A stretch of 64,000 bases of DNA from Linyphia triangularis (GCA_963978545.1 OZ021732.1:24376688-24440687), one strand, 5' to 3'. Shown: positions 35,142 through 48,700, numbered from the stretch's first letter. Numbers and translations: made by a program. Notes: generated by a model from the sequence alone, not told the origin.

Positions 35142-35223
35142 AAGGTCTTGGATTTTCAGTACAATAGACTTCAGTCGCGGTGCTGGTACTCGATAGAGTC
35201 ACCCCCATTCACAAGGTCTTGGA
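35142..35223. other. 60-bp insertion flanked by an 11-bp repeat
   Basis: AAGGTCTTGGA occurs at 35142-35152 and again at 35213-35223. Copy A has a single AAGGTCTTG here (about 1725). The 60 bp between contains GACTTCAGTCGCGGTGC and has no match elsewhere in the window that I can see. It looks like a small insertion with a target duplication, or a templated repair insert. Confidence 0.6.
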
Positions 35224-36611
35224 TGAAAAGAGGATGACATATTGCATTCCCTGTTTTTGTATATTTTGACTAATAACCAAAAAACATTTGTAATTGATGA
35301 CATTAATACAAAAATGATATGCCACCAAAAAACAAACATTATTTAGTGGTTTCCTGACTTCACAGAATGACTTACCTACTGCCAATTCACAGAAATCTCT
35401 CTTTGGCAGAAGCAGAGAACTATTGGAAAAAATACAAGATAATTTAGAACAAATCAAGAGAAAACAAAATTATTTACTAGTGTTTATATAATATACTACA
35501 TTAAAAATATAAAGAAAATCAATGCAAATTTTAAAAGTAGCACATTAATTTTTAATACTAATATAATCGGTGTGGCAACTGGCAGAGGAAGGCAGTTACC
35601 CTCTAACTTTTTTAAGTTTAAGTGTTTTTGAAAGTAATATAACTAACACCCCCCAATCACCACCATTGGATTCAATCCCAGATCAACTATTTAATTTGAA
35701 ACAGAGGATAAATAAGCATTAGTAACTAAAAATTAAAATTAGTAGATCTTAAAATTATTTGCACTTTAGGACTGATGTTCCCTTTGAATATTATTTAGCT
35801 AGGGATCCCTTTAGCTATATAAAAACAATTTGGAAGGCAATTATTTTGGTAGATTCTTTCACATAAAATACTTTACATTAATAGAATGGATTCTCAAGCC
35901 CCAGATGTAAAATATTTTTAAAAGAAACCACCAAAAAATTATTTGGTAGATACCTCTAATCATGAAACACTTACTGCATCTTATGTAATCATGAAAAGAA
36001 TTCCAAACAAATTTTAAGTGCCAATTAAAAAAAATTCTAAATGGTATCTTAATTACCATGGATTATTTTGAACACTACCATTACATTCATTATTATATTC
36101 TTCATTATATACCCAAGTTTAGACAAAATTCAAATATATCTGGCAACAGTTCAAAGTTAAACACAGAAGTTTAAAATGTAAACAAAGTTACAAAAATTGT
36201 GAAATCAGATTAATGATATTGGTGTGAGTTAAAAATTTCAGAAAAATATAGATAACATCTTCACATCTTTTTTAATTGGAAGGCAGAAGAGAAATTAGTA
36301 TTCTATGCAAGTAATTATCAAATTTATGATGAAAGTTCAGGACTAATTTTGTTTAACTGGTAGCAGGTTAAACTTTACCTGGTCATTGTTGTCAAATTTA
36401 CTATTTTCAGGCCAAACTGCTGACAGACATAAATAATAGTATATTTTAGAAAATGTTATAGCTTTCCGATGAACATGAGTACATTTAAGATACTAATATG
36501 AAAGATATTATTAATTAGGAAAGGCACTGTTTTGCAAAGGTGGTGGAAAAACCCACACCACTGCATAGTCAACGTTCTTAAACACTTTTCTTTATTTTGT
36601 GAATGTTTAGT

Positions 36612-36705
36612 TGAGGCTGGTTTGTGCGCTCAACATCCCATACCTGTGCACAATAACGGTTAATCAGGCGTGGATCTGCAGTTTAAAGCGACTTTCAAAT
36701 TACAA
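36612..36705 (-). mobile_element. SINE family 2 fragment, A' copy
   Basis: Partner of 3126-3220: the tail region only, with TGTGCACAATAACGG. Confidence 0.55.
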
Positions 36706-36813
36706 GTTTAGTTGAAGAAAATATATTTTAAAACTTTCCACTGAAACTTGGCTATAAGTAAATATTTATTCTTAACACTTCAGGTAGCCTTGTCATTCCT
36801 CCCAATATCCGCC

Positions 36814-36991
36814 AGCCGACCAAACGGTATAGTGGTGAGCGTGCTAACTCCTAGACCGCGAGGTTGCGTGTTCGAGTCCCGTGTTAGGCATGGATGTTTG
36901 TAAATGTATGTTGGCTTGTCTAATGACGAATGTTTCGGCGCATTATAGCCCTTGTGTTGCTGACGGCGCCATATAATCTGAAAACAACCAA
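36814..36991 (+). mobile_element. tRNA-derived SINE, family 1, A' copy
   Basis: Partner of 3320-3497, with box B GTGTTCGAGTCCCG and the same CCCAATATCCGCC flanks. It starts GCCGACCAAACGG, closer to the copy at 40629 than the A copy is. Confidence 0.85.
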
Positions 36992-37678
36992 CCCAATATC
37001 CGCCTCCTATAACCTGCAAATTATAAGTAACTAGTCACTAATAAGCAGCAGAGATGATTCCAAGCACCAAAGGTTTTGAAGCCGCAAAAATTATTATTGG
37101 AAACAGTACAAAGTTCATTTAAGGCAAACTGTTGAAAATCCAGTGTTTAATTTGTATTGTGTATAATTGAGTGGCATCGTTTATTTTCATGTAATGTTTT
37201 ATGCATATGGCAACACTTTCTTCTCCTTTTTTGAATAAAATATAAGCCAAAAGTAAGACGTAGTGTTCTTCTCTTTTTCTACCGTTTAAATCCTAAATTC
37301 AAACTAAGGACCACTTTATTTTGTTATTATTGTAACACAATAAAAAAAGGCTTCTTTGGAACAACGCTTAAAAATATAACATTGCTGGTATTCAAACTTC
37401 ACACGAAATTTCTACCATTGAGAAATGGTGCTTATAAAAATATTCACACTTTCAGAAGATTTAAATGAATAAAAAAACCAATTAAATTACTAACGCTAAA
37501 AATACGACGATAGAATTAGCAGTACCTATCAGTCGTTACAAATGCAAATCTTTACTCCATGCTATCATTTTTCATCTTTAGAAGAAACTTCACATTGATA
37601 GCAAAAAACAGACTGTGCAGAGTTTTCTCCCTAACAAAATATGGTAAATGTTTATAAAATCTATTTAAATGATTTCGT

Positions 37679-38050
37679 AGAGTGGCCACAAAATTCAGGA
37701 AAAAAAAGTCCCCGGATTTCCCTGATATTTCTAAAAAATCCCCAATTTTACTGCTACTTGTAAACACACTGATCAAATGGAACATGTATGCCAGAGATAA
37801 TATGCCAATTTTTTAAAAATAATTTTGACAGTAATGAAAAGTCTGAATTATTCTGAAACAGGACATTTCTAGCAATGACAATCACAATTTTCCAGGAAAA
37901 TTGCACCAAACCACGGATGAACAGGGAAACGTACCTTCAGTATAAAGAAAATGTCTCTGATTTTCGTGACATTTTAAAAACTCCCCGAGAAATCCAGAAT
38001 CGGAAAACTTCCTGACATTTCCCTGATTTCCAGGTCTGTGGTCACTGTTT
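37679..38050. mobile_element. CAGTG-type MITE, A' copy
   Basis: Partner of 4188-4539, with GAGTGGCCACAAAATTCAGG at the left and GTGGTCACTG at the right. It is slightly longer because of a short insertion near 37940. Confidence 0.4.
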
Positions 38051-38195
38051 CAAAGATGCCATCGAAGCAGAATTTGGAAGACAAAATTGAGTTCAATTCC
38101 TTGTGCATTTTGCTAATTTCAAATGCAACTGTTGAAAGAAGCTTTCTAACATTATGACCCTTAAAATAATATTTAACAAATTCTAGGAGCGAAAG

Positions 38196-38340
38196 TTGGT
38201 TGGTTGTATTCAGATTATCTGGCACCGTCAGCAACATGAGGGCTATAATGCGCCGAAACATTCGTCATTAGACAAGCCAACATACATTTACAAACACCCA
38301 TGCCTAACACGGGACTCAAACCCGCAATCTCGCGGTCTAG
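38196..38340 (-). mobile_element. 5'-truncated SINE family 1, A' copy
   Basis: Partner of 4688-4832. The 13-bp target duplication CTAGGAGCGAAAG is perfect at 38183-38195 and 38341-38353. Confidence 0.85.
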
Positions 38341-38446
38341 CTAGGAGCGAAAGAAGGTTGAACGGATAGACACTATCGTCAATTCACTAATATAAAAATA
38401 ACTGATGACATGGCTCTAGATAAAATTTAAAAAAAAAAGAAAAGAT

Positions 38447-38703
38447 GGTTGGTTAGTACGCTGAACAACCTATTTTTATGCACAGTAACGGCTAATCAAT
38501 CAGCCTTGGACCTACAGCTTAACGTGGATTACAAACCACGGCGAACATCCATGCTTAACGTGGATTACAAACCACGACGAACATCCATGCTTAACGTGGA
38601 TTACAAACCACGACGAACATCCATGCTTAACATGGATTACAAACCATGACGAACCCTGCACCTCTGACCAGAGCCAGTGCGCTAACCCCACAGCCATCAG
38701 ATG
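38447..38703 (-). mobile_element. SINE family 2 with expanded VNTR, A' copy
   Basis: Partner of 4937-5130, longer mainly because the 36-bp internal unit is repeated more often (38518-38653). Confidence 0.75.
38518..38653. repeat. 36-bp tandem repeat, about four copies
   Basis: Units start at 38518, 38554, 38590 and 38626; the last is partial and carries CATGG in place of CGTGG. A six-residue-spaced protein-like repeat in any frame is simply this VNTR. Confidence 0.9.
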
Positions 38704-39560
38704 GGCATTCATATTGTAAACAAGTTATTAATTAGTAAATTGAGAATCTCTTAAAAAATAACCTAACAATTTACTTCTCATCTGTTAATACAAATTTTTA
38801 ATTCAGATGCATATAGAAAAAAGTTAGCTATTTCACTTTCATCAACCGTTCAAAAAACAATAAGAATCAAATTACATGTAGAAGACACTGGTATATTACT
38901 TTGTAATTATTATTATTACACACTGCATTTTCTATTTCGATCATTTTGAAACTCTCAAGCTCTCATTTATGACTACCTAGATGTTTATTGAATGTAGATA
39001 AATGTTATTAATGATGTTCTGAAATATTAAACAACTATATTAGTACATAACTTGAGAAATGAACTAGTAGTTACAAAAACGTATCAAGGCTGCTCGGGTA
39101 CCCAAGCGATAGTTTAAGATAATAATTATAACCAGCACAACAAAAACGCGCCTAATGCATTTTCTAGGTTATTAGTAGATAAACAGTTGAAATCATCAAA
39201 ATAACTTATGTTTACCAATTACCTAAAAATAACACTGGATACGTGATTGTTATGTAACACATTTACAAGAAAATAATTAGTACATTAGTATTTTAAAAAG
39301 TACTACCTGGATAGAATTTTTTCCTCCTCGTGCGTAGAGGATACAATAAATAAAAATGGCGCTTGTTTGCATGCTTCAATGCTTTTTCGAAATTGGATTG
39401 CTACTTTTGGCGCTTTATGTTCATTATCTACGAATTATATTCGCCAAACATTCCTAGTAGAGATATTTAGCCAAATATGGACATTTTGTTGCCAAGGAAA
39501 GAATGATGTCATTTTTGACCAATGAACGTTTGCAGCTGGTAGGAAGATTCGTGCCTTCTA

Positions 39561-39677
39561 CAAATTACAAACTGAACAAATCGATAGTACTACGCATGCG
39601 CATTTATAAACAGCTGAAGATCCGCTGCATCCGAGCTTTAGTACAGTCTATAAACGTAAGTCGGACAATTTTCGAAA
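39561..39677 (+). promoter_or_regulatory. UPF3 leader and proximal promoter
   Basis: This is the unduplicated piece between copy A' and the start codon. TACGCATGCGCA at 39591-39602 differs by one base from the NRF-1 consensus TGCGCATGCGCA, common in promoters of housekeeping genes. A CCAAT pentamer lies upstream at 39519-39523, inside the duplicated part. No TATA box is evident close to the ATG. A GTAAGT at 39655-39660 could act as a donor in the leader, but I see no need for it. The transcription start cannot be placed. Confidence 0.45.
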
Positions 39678-39782
39678 ATGTCAACAATCGGGAAAACTAG
39701 AGAAAGTAATGTGAGAGCTAAGCACAGCCCATCAGAAAATTACAAAACCAAAATGAAACGTGATAAAACTTATCAAACAAAG
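39678..39782 (+). CDS. UPF3: UPF3 exon 1
   Basis: 35 codons starting MSTIGKTRESNVR and ending at a phase-0 donor AAG|GTATGT. Basic and Ser/Thr-rich, as usual before the RRM. The ATG is the first in this frame. An open frame beginning at 39503 overlaps in another phase and is leader sequence. Intron 1 is only 79 nt, in contrast to all later introns. Confidence 0.9.
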
Positions 39783-42700
39783 GTATGTATATCTATATAT
39801 CTTGTTGGCTTGCTTTTTTTAAAAAAATTATTTTGAACATTTATTTTAATTCCTAAAATAGGTTGTTATTCGCCGTCTTCCTCCAACAATGACCGAGGAG
39901 CAATTTGTTGAGCAAATATCTCCTTTACCTGACCATGATTACATGTATTTTGTAAAAGCTGACATGAGGTAAGTGACAATTATTTTTCTGACTGTGAACT
40001 AATTCTCGCTTTGTTCAAGGACACACAAACAGTGTTTAATCTGGGGTACAGGGTATGTCTTTAGTAAAAAGCTAAAGTCATAATAATTGAGTTCCATCGC
40101 TCTTAATGTTTAATATTTAATTAATTAAAAAAAAATTATTAAGAACTTTTAATATAAAGCTGTTTCAGTCGCGGCTCGTGCAGCACAGCCAGGCTGTAAA
40201 TTTATTACTAGTTCAAAACTAAAATAACATATGGTAAATTCCTAGTTCACGTTTATGGGTTGGCGCACTTTTGAAAAGTTGGCGACAAAGCCAGAATGTC
40301 GCCAATTCGGAATTCCAATATAAAAAAGTGAGAAATGAACCAGCTCCATGATTTGTGGTATTAGAAAGGTTGAAACCAAAGCACGTCAATAAAAAAAATG
40401 GGGTTGCCAAATTTAGAACTTTATCGCCTACAAAACAGCGCCAAATCGGCTTGGCGATATTTTAACGTCAACTAGGAATAGACCTAACATATTTTACAAT
40501 TTTCTAAATTGAAGATCCAATTTCTATGGTAAGTGAAAAAATATCCGTAAATGGCAATCTTCTTGCCTAAATAATTCGCCAGAAAAAAAACCATGCTTCT
40601 AAAGTGATCTTCTTCCGAATACAGCTGCGCCGACCAAACGGTATGGTGGTTAGCGAACTATCTTCTAGACCGCGTGGTTGCGGGTTCGAGTCTCGTGTTA
40701 GGCATGGGTGTTTGTAAATGTATGTTGGCTTGTCTGAGAACGAATGTTTCGGCGCATTATAGCCCTCGTGTTGCTGACGGCGCCAGATAATCTGAAAACA
40801 ACCAACCGAATACAGCTGCTGTGTGTCCCTGAAAAGTATTTGGGGCAGCCGCTTTGCCATGGTAACCAATGGAAAGCAATAGAAGCCTTCCTTCCATGCA
40901 ATGTAATAGCAGGTCTGCTGATCTTGAATTATTTCTAACCTCGACTGTTCTTGAGAATTCAATGAGCTGATTGGCCCAGCATATGAGAATCTGCATGGGT
41001 GGGGTGAGTGTTACCAAAAAATATTTTGTGACGGAACAGATTGCATTCGAGTAATATAAGGGTTTAACTCATTAACGACGGTTGGTAAGAAAATTTGCCA
41101 ATCGACATTTTACAGGGTTCATACGGTCCTTGAAAGTCCTTAAGAACTCCTTACTTTTACTTTATGTTTCTAAGAGCCCTTGAAAAGTACTTGAAAACTC
41201 CTTATATTTATCCTAAAGTTCCTTGGAAATTAATACTTTTTGAGGGCTCTTGAAAAATACTTGAAAATAACGGACATTTTGTTGTTCCTTTTATTTTGCT
41301 TTCACAAATTTTTCATAATGTTTCACAAAAAAAAAAGTATTCAGATATCATCAAATAATAATAATAAAAGCTTCATATTTTATCTTCTCTTTCCTTAAAT
41401 GAGAAGTATGTATAATAAATAATGTGCAGATTGTAAGTCTGGATTGCAAGGATCTTAGTCATAAATCATTCATGATGAATTGAAGCATCTATTTAGTTCT
41501 GTTAGTTAAAACTATTTTTTTCATCCGTATCCAGTGTATAAATAGAGTTTTGTGAAACTATGAAAATTGGAACATAGAAAATGCCAAAAATATTGGTCTG
41601 CCAAAATTAACAAAAAAAAATTTAAAAAAATAGTAATTTAAAATACTTCTGCAACATTAAGAAGTTATGCCATTCCAATGCTGTTCTGACAAATCGAACT
41701 ATGAAAGGTGAAGTTTTAAAACCTTAGGTTAAAACAATTGTATTAGGATCTTTTTCTGTTAGTATTACTGATTTTATATTTTTATAATTTACTTATAGTC
41801 TTTTGCGCTGCTAACCCTTATAGGACTCGATCTGCAAATGCATCCAAATTTACAACATTTAATTTATTTTTGTCATCTTATTTTAAATTTCAAATATGGT
41901 TTGAAAACTGCATCGAGAAATAAGATGTTGATTCCAATCATAACTAACGTAAGCAGAAGTCATTTGATCGTAGTATTGCGAATTGGGATTACTGCCTTTG
42001 ACGTAAAATTACCCAAAACTTTAAAATAAATGATTTAATATTCTATCGTTGATGAAACTTGGTATTTGGGTTAGTGATCAGCCAAATCTTCAAATTATTT
42101 TTATAAGGATATTATTTGATGGTTCATTTGTGAAATGATCACTGAGAAACTAACCTGCATCCAAATATTCATGGTGCTGAAAGAGTTGATATGATCGTGA
42201 AAGATTTTATGAATCTTTTGAATTGAAAGTTATCTCACAATAACAATGCTTAATCTTTAACTGCTGCATGTGGTTTGACAGACCGCAAGTCATTTTCTTT
42301 TTGGAATGCTTCCACCCCTTAAAATATTTCATCTTTGACTTTTACATTAATTTTTTTGATACTATGTTTCTTAAACTCTAAACTAATGTTCACCAATTTG
42401 TTTTGCACAGTATGGACCACTTGTTGCCCTTTCACCAAAAACATCGAACCACCCAACCACAGTAGTTAAAGGTTAATGTGACTTGGTTGTACAACTTTTA
42501 ATAATAACAATATTTTGTAACATTTCTGGTGATGAGAATTCAACATAGTATTGTAACTCAACCGTAATATATCAGGTATCCGAATCGTATTTTGACCCAC
42601 CTGATGGCTGTGTAGTTAGAGCTTTGACCTTGCATGCCTAAGGTGTCGGATTCGAATCCTGGGTTAATCGCTGATGTCGTTGTGGTTCGGAATCCCCGTC

Positions 42701-45700
42701 AAGTTGTTGATACATCATCATTATTCATTATTGTGCTCAAAAATATGTTGTTGAGCGTACAAACTAACCAAATTGTGTTTGCCACATTTCAAATACAAAA
42801 TTAGTTTAATTACGATCTATTTAATTCAATGGTTATGAAGGGTATTATTTTCAAACGTACAAGCTAACCACTGAAAATTTATGGATAGGCTGTCCATTTG
42901 ATGGTTGTCGGGTTTGAGCTGGGATTTCGCATGCCAAAAGTGTTAAGGGCACTTTTACATCAATAAGCTGTACATTACATGATGAGGAGTTAATATTCAA
43001 TTTAAACCATTGTATTTATTGAAAAAGTTTTTGATAAATAAAGGCGTCATATAGCCTACTGCTTTAGATTCCTAAATTCAAAAATAATTTTTTTGTTCGC
43101 TGCAATAACTCTTTTGAAAGTTAGAAGCGCAATATATATTCATACTTTCGGACCCTTGTTGTCGAGCAAGATTAGAAACTAAAAAAGTTATCGTTATAAG
43201 ACTATTATGACCCAATTTCCATTTTTAACCCAATCAGCTTCAATTAACGGATGCATTTAAGTTAATCAGTGATTTATTTGATCAGAAACCATCAACATTT
43301 GTCCTCATTGATTCCAAGAGAAATCTTCAGTTTGCACCTCCTGTTTCGTTATTAGGAATTGCCCCCTTCCCTTCCCGTTTTCGTAAATCATCGATACTAT
43401 ATGAATGCTTTTATAAATTTTAACCTTTTTATTAGGTTACACTTACCTTGTTCGGCGCAGCGTGACCCTCGTGTAGCCCTTGCGCCTTTAAACCCCCCCC
43501 AAAAAAACCTACCAGTTTTGTGTTTAAATGCATCATCTTTGTTTTTATGAAATGCATTTATTTGAATTTTTAAGAAAGACTAATCCTTTTCTGAAATAGC
43601 GCTCAATTACGGTTTCAAGTTGGTAAATCCGTAAAACTTTTCTCACTAACTTAACCTTAGGTGCGTAAGTAATATTTATATAGGATGTGCTTGTTTCCAA
43701 TATAAAGTGTGAGTTTACGTTATCTGGTGCAAGACCAGGTATGTGATAGCTTATGCTCGTGCTTCAAATAACCCTATTTTCTATTTTCACTAATCATATT
43801 TGTCCTGCATGACATGTTTTTGCGTTATCTGGAAGTGAGTACACATTAATTAGATATGATTTACGTATCTTGGATTTAAACCGTTTTGCGTATTTACTTA
43901 AGTACAGAAACTGAAACCATCCTGAGAAACACAATTCAATGAAATTAATATTCCATATACAGTAACGAAAGGTATTGTATTTGATATAAGTGACAAAATG
44001 ATTAAAATTACAATCAAAATAACACCTTCGAATTTAATTACCTTTTTAGTTTAGAAGATTACTGATCGTACTCCCAACCAAATTCTTTCTATTTTCTTAA
44101 ACTTTTTACTCTGGTGAACTATTTGGTGCAAATTGCATCTGAAGTAAGATTGAAATAAAATGCTGTATTTTTCGCAAATTATATGTTATATTTTTGCGTC
44201 GTCGAGCATTTTTTAAATTTTAAGATTTTTTTTTTTAGTTTAATTTTAAGGTCCTTATTTTTTGATTGGAAGGTACTTCAAAAGTCCTTGAAAACTCCTT
44301 GATTTTGTTTTCAAAAAATCCGTACGAACCCTGTTTTAGTTTTTTTTCTTTGCCATTAAATTGCAATTGTGGTTCCATTTAATGTTTCTTAAAAATCAAA
44401 AAAATAATTCTCCAAAAATTATAAATATACTTTAAATGATATAAATAAACAAGGTATAAGATGAAAGGGCATTGTTTTAAACTATTTTCAAGTCGTCTGT
44501 AATGGATTGAACTATTTTTTTCATATACCTTTCATTCATATTATATAAAAGGGGTATCAAATTTTTATTAGAGATTATAAGTTTGAATTTTTACCTAAAT
44601 TATGACATTCAAAATTTTTTTTTTCTGTACTGCAGCAATATGAATCATGTGTTGATACATAATTTTTGCTTGAACAAAATTGGAGGCTTTAATTCTTTGA
44701 TATTATTTAGAGTTTTAAAATAATAATTTTCTTTTCTCAGATTAGGTTCCCATGCTTTTTCTCGAGCGTATCTCAATTTCCTTATACCTGAAGACATTTT
44801 TTTGTTTAAAGATAGATTTGATGGTTATGTGTTTCTGGATAGCAAAGGTGAGAAATGTTTTTTTAAGTAATAAAAAGAAGTTCAGAAATGTTAACTTATG
44901 GTTTTTTATGGTTTTACTGACATTCTTTGAAGCGTATAAAAAAGATGCGGAATATCTTTTCTCAATCTTTTGCTAGCTCTCTTGAATCAATATATATTTA
45001 TCAATACTTTTGCTATTGCTAAAATTTGCGTTGTTTTTCCTGAATGCTGCGTATATGCAACAGGGTTGGCATGGTTTAAACCAATTGTTTTTTTCTTAAA
45101 GAATAATTTAAAATTGTATTTTTAATTATTTACAAATAGATTTTTCAAATTAGTTGATGTTGTAAATAACTTCTACTTTTAACCAAAACTTTTTTATTCT
45201 CAAAGATATCTGTTTCAAAAGGAATTTATTGAAAATGAAACAGTTATAGAATGAATGATGCAGGATGTAAGAAAATGATATAAAAAAGTTTAATGCTGAT
45301 GTATTGAAGAAAGTTTAAGCAATTCTTACTGCAAAAATAACTACAGCAAAAGTTGAGAGAATTTTTTCTTTTTTGGGAATCATACAAATGTTGCATAAGA
45401 GACAGGGTTGAAAAGCTCCAAAACTTGTTTTTTTGTTCAAAATGTTAAATCCTAAATTGGTTTTTGGATAGAATAATGAAATAAGAATTTAGTTTTTTTC
45501 TATTTTTTAAGAAAATAATTCACTAAATGAAATATATACATTCTTGGTATAAGATGACTGAGTGATGTTTTTGTAAGTGAAAAATTATACAAAGAAGTAC
45601 TATAGATAGAATAAGTTATAATCCATTTTAAAATATATCTTGTGATGAAAGACTATTGAACAATAAGTTTTTATATTAATCTAATAGTTATATCAATGTT

Positions 45701-48700
45701 TTATAATTATTTAAAATTATTAAACTTAAATTATAGGCTGCATTTTAAATTTATTTCTAAAATAGAGGTTTTGTGTTTTAACAACTTATTTCTAAACCTT
45801 AAAAATATAATTTTGAACAATTATCCCCATTACTAAGAGCAATATTTCATGTGTTAAGAAGTAAACAATTACCATTGTATTATATTTGATTATTAATTAT
45901 TCTAGTTAATGTCAAATTCTATTTATAAATATGTATCCATGTAATTAGAAAAAGATTTAAAATAGACCCGGTTAAAACCAAAAAAAACCTGGTTTAAACA
46001 TAAAAAAATGGTAAGTTTGGGTTTCTTAAAAAAAACAACTGTTTTTTCCCAACGTAGATTATATTCTATATATTAACTAGCTGACCCGGCAAACGTTGTC
46101 CTGCTATGTAAATTATTTCTAGTGAATATTGTGGTTGTTAAATAAAAAATAACGAATGTATTGTAAGTTTTTGGGGATGGGATCTATGACAGAAAGAGGA
46201 ATGGATCGCTGTAGACAATGACCACAGATAAAAACAAAAAGCACCAACCATTCATTTTCTCAATTCAATGTATTTCATTAATGTAACTGACATATTCATT
46301 GTTTGATCTCTTAAAAGTTAAATGTAAAGTGAAATTTTTTTTGTAATATATTTTTTATCCTAACATAGGAAAATGAAATAAAGAAAATCACTATTAATTT
46401 CGAAATGCAATTGAGTGTACGATATTTTTTGTCAGCCAGTTTTTAGCCAACACAAATAAGCTCGATGGTTTGCCCACGCAAGAACATCTCACGTATTATT
46501 GTCCGTGTGAAAAACATAGTGTGCCCAAATCTAAGATCGATGATTTCAAGCAAGCGTTGATCTCATCAGCATATTTTGAACGTGGAATGACGGGAAGTGT
46601 TTGTTTGAAATCACCTGAAAGGAGTAATGTAGTGCCGCCGAATAGTTTGTCGTTTTTTATATCTTTGAGTACTCTGTTTAACGCCTCAAGAGAATGTTTG
46701 TGTGCCATAGTGCATTCATCCCAGATGATAATTTTGCATTGTTTCAGCTCTGTGGCAATGGACGATTGTTTCTTTATGTTGCACACTGCGTCTGGGTTAT
46801 TTTAAATATTCAGTGGCAGCTTAAATGCTGAATGAGCTGTTCTGCCTCCATCCAATAAAGTTGCTGCAATGCCAGATGATGCAATGGCCAATGCGATGCC
46901 ATTATTTGATCGTATTTTGGCGAGAATTAGTGAAATGAGAAAGGTTTTGCCAGTTCCACCTGGTGCATAAAAAAAAGAAATCCACTTTGTCCTGCCAAAA
47001 CTGCCTGCATAATGCAGTTGTAAATGATTTTTTGTTCATGAGTCAGTAGTGGAACCTTGTAAGTAACAATCGCTGCCATTTCTGCAATATCGTACTGCAG
47101 CTCACGATTCATTTCAGTGGCCATTAAATCAGATGCACTTCGATTTGGCTAACTCGTACCTAAATGACTGAGTGGTAAATTGGCAATGACAACGCAAAGA
47201 TCCTCGATAGCAATCAATGCTTTATTGTACATAGCGTTGCTGAATGTAATTGTTAGATCATTGTACCGTGTACGAATTCGATGCAATATATCGTCAGTCA
47301 TTGAATCTTTGTGCTTATTCCACAACGTGTCTGCTCGTCCCAGGAAACATGTAGTCAACACTATAGCGAATGGTAGACGAATTTGTGCTTCAGCAAGCAT
47401 ATCATCCCAGTGATTGTCGTCTTCGAGTAAGCCGAGTGCAAGGCATGCATCTTTATATGTTGGATACTGTTGTCCATTCACTTTGCGTATATCTTGAAAT
47501 GACAATGGGTCGGTGACATTAACCAACAACGGTCGCAGATAGAAGCACTCAATCTTCCTTGGATTGACTGTATATACTTGGGCTAAAGAGCTTGATTTGA
47601 ATAGGCCGGGGCAGGCATCAATTGGTGTGCCTTGCTTGCGGGGCATCCATTTTTTGTTTGATTCCATGTGAAATAGCGTGGTACTTTGGAATAGAGCAGT
47701 GTTTATGCAAAGGCACCGAAAGTATCCGCACATTACACAATTCAAAAAATTCGGTGAGTGTAGTTTTCGGTGGATTTATAGCATGCTCAATTGTTGTCTT
47801 GTTGGTGAAAAATACGCCCTGGCCGTTTTCAAGATGGACGGATAAATGTATAACTGCTTGGTTCCGATCTTGAAATGGGAAACCAAAGATATGCCAGACA
47901 GTTTCATTAGAGCTGATGTACTGGCCAATTTGGTAGCGCATTATTTCGTCATTGTCATTCAATCGAGGAGCATTCACATTGGTATTTTGAATTTGAAACA
48001 CAGCCATATCTCTGCCTTTATTCACATACTTGCAAATGTATTTGATGCTCTTCACCGAACTGCAGAACTCAACCTTAATATGAGCATTGAAAGTTTTGCT
48101 CAGGAGCGGCGAATATGGTACCACCCAATGATTGTCAATGTCTGCATTGTTGATATTTAGCATAAATGATTGTCCGCCATTATCATTATTTCCTTGACGA
48201 TATATTGGATATCCGTCGACATTTGTGATCGTGTCGTTGGTGAAATCTTTAGGAAAATGCTTTGTGCAATTTTCATCTGCCATGCAATGCGATAAACAAT
48301 TCAGATCACTGCATGGGTCATGAATCATGTTTGTGGTAACAATATCGAACAGTAGTTGATCAGTAGACGGATCTAGAATTTCCGCGGAAATTACACTATC
48401 GATTTCCTCAGGGCATATTTTGTCGACTAACCAAATCAAAATGTGTGTATGAGGTAATCCTCGCTTTTGCCATTCAACTTCTGTTGATTGTGTCGTAGGA
48501 GTTGCAGTCGTTCGCTTTCTACCTTCGCATACATGTCGATATTGCAGAATGATGTTGTCCTGACTGCGTCGAATCATCATACGATACGCATAAAAATCCA
48601 TCGAGCTTACTTTCTTGTTTGTTTCGGCTTCTGTAACAACATATTCATAAATATTAATTCAAAATGAGTAATGATTACCTGTGGCAGGATCTCGTTGTTT

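Larger units (their letters stand above)
33278..39560 (+). repeat. Direct segmental duplication, copy A'
   Basis: Partner of bases 1-6016. Differences from A include about 165 bp at 34260-34424 present only here, a 60-bp insertion at 35153-35212 flanked by a short direct repeat, and a longer 36-bp VNTR in the family-2 SINE. It stops 117 bp before the UPF3 start codon. Stretches 34785-36600, 37010-37670 and 38710-39500 hold no recognisable gene. Confidence 0.9.
41113..44333. mobile_element. 3.2-kb TIR transposon of the CAGGGTTC family, intron 2
   Basis: Ends CAGGGTTCATACGG and CCGTACGAACCCTG are inverted repeats with one mismatch. They are flanked by the 5-bp duplication TTTTA at 41108-41112 and 44334-44338. 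Subterminal repeats of CCTTGAAAACTCCTT occur near both ends. Short frames only; no transposase was recognised, so it is non-autonomous or decayed. It contains SINE copies at 42598 and about 42890. Superfamily unassigned: CAGGG ends suggest hAT, but the duplication is not 8 bp. Confidence 0.75.

Noticed and set aside
38449..38712. Short proteins with exact internal repeats on both strands
   Set aside because: They are translations of the 36-bp VNTR inside a SINE.
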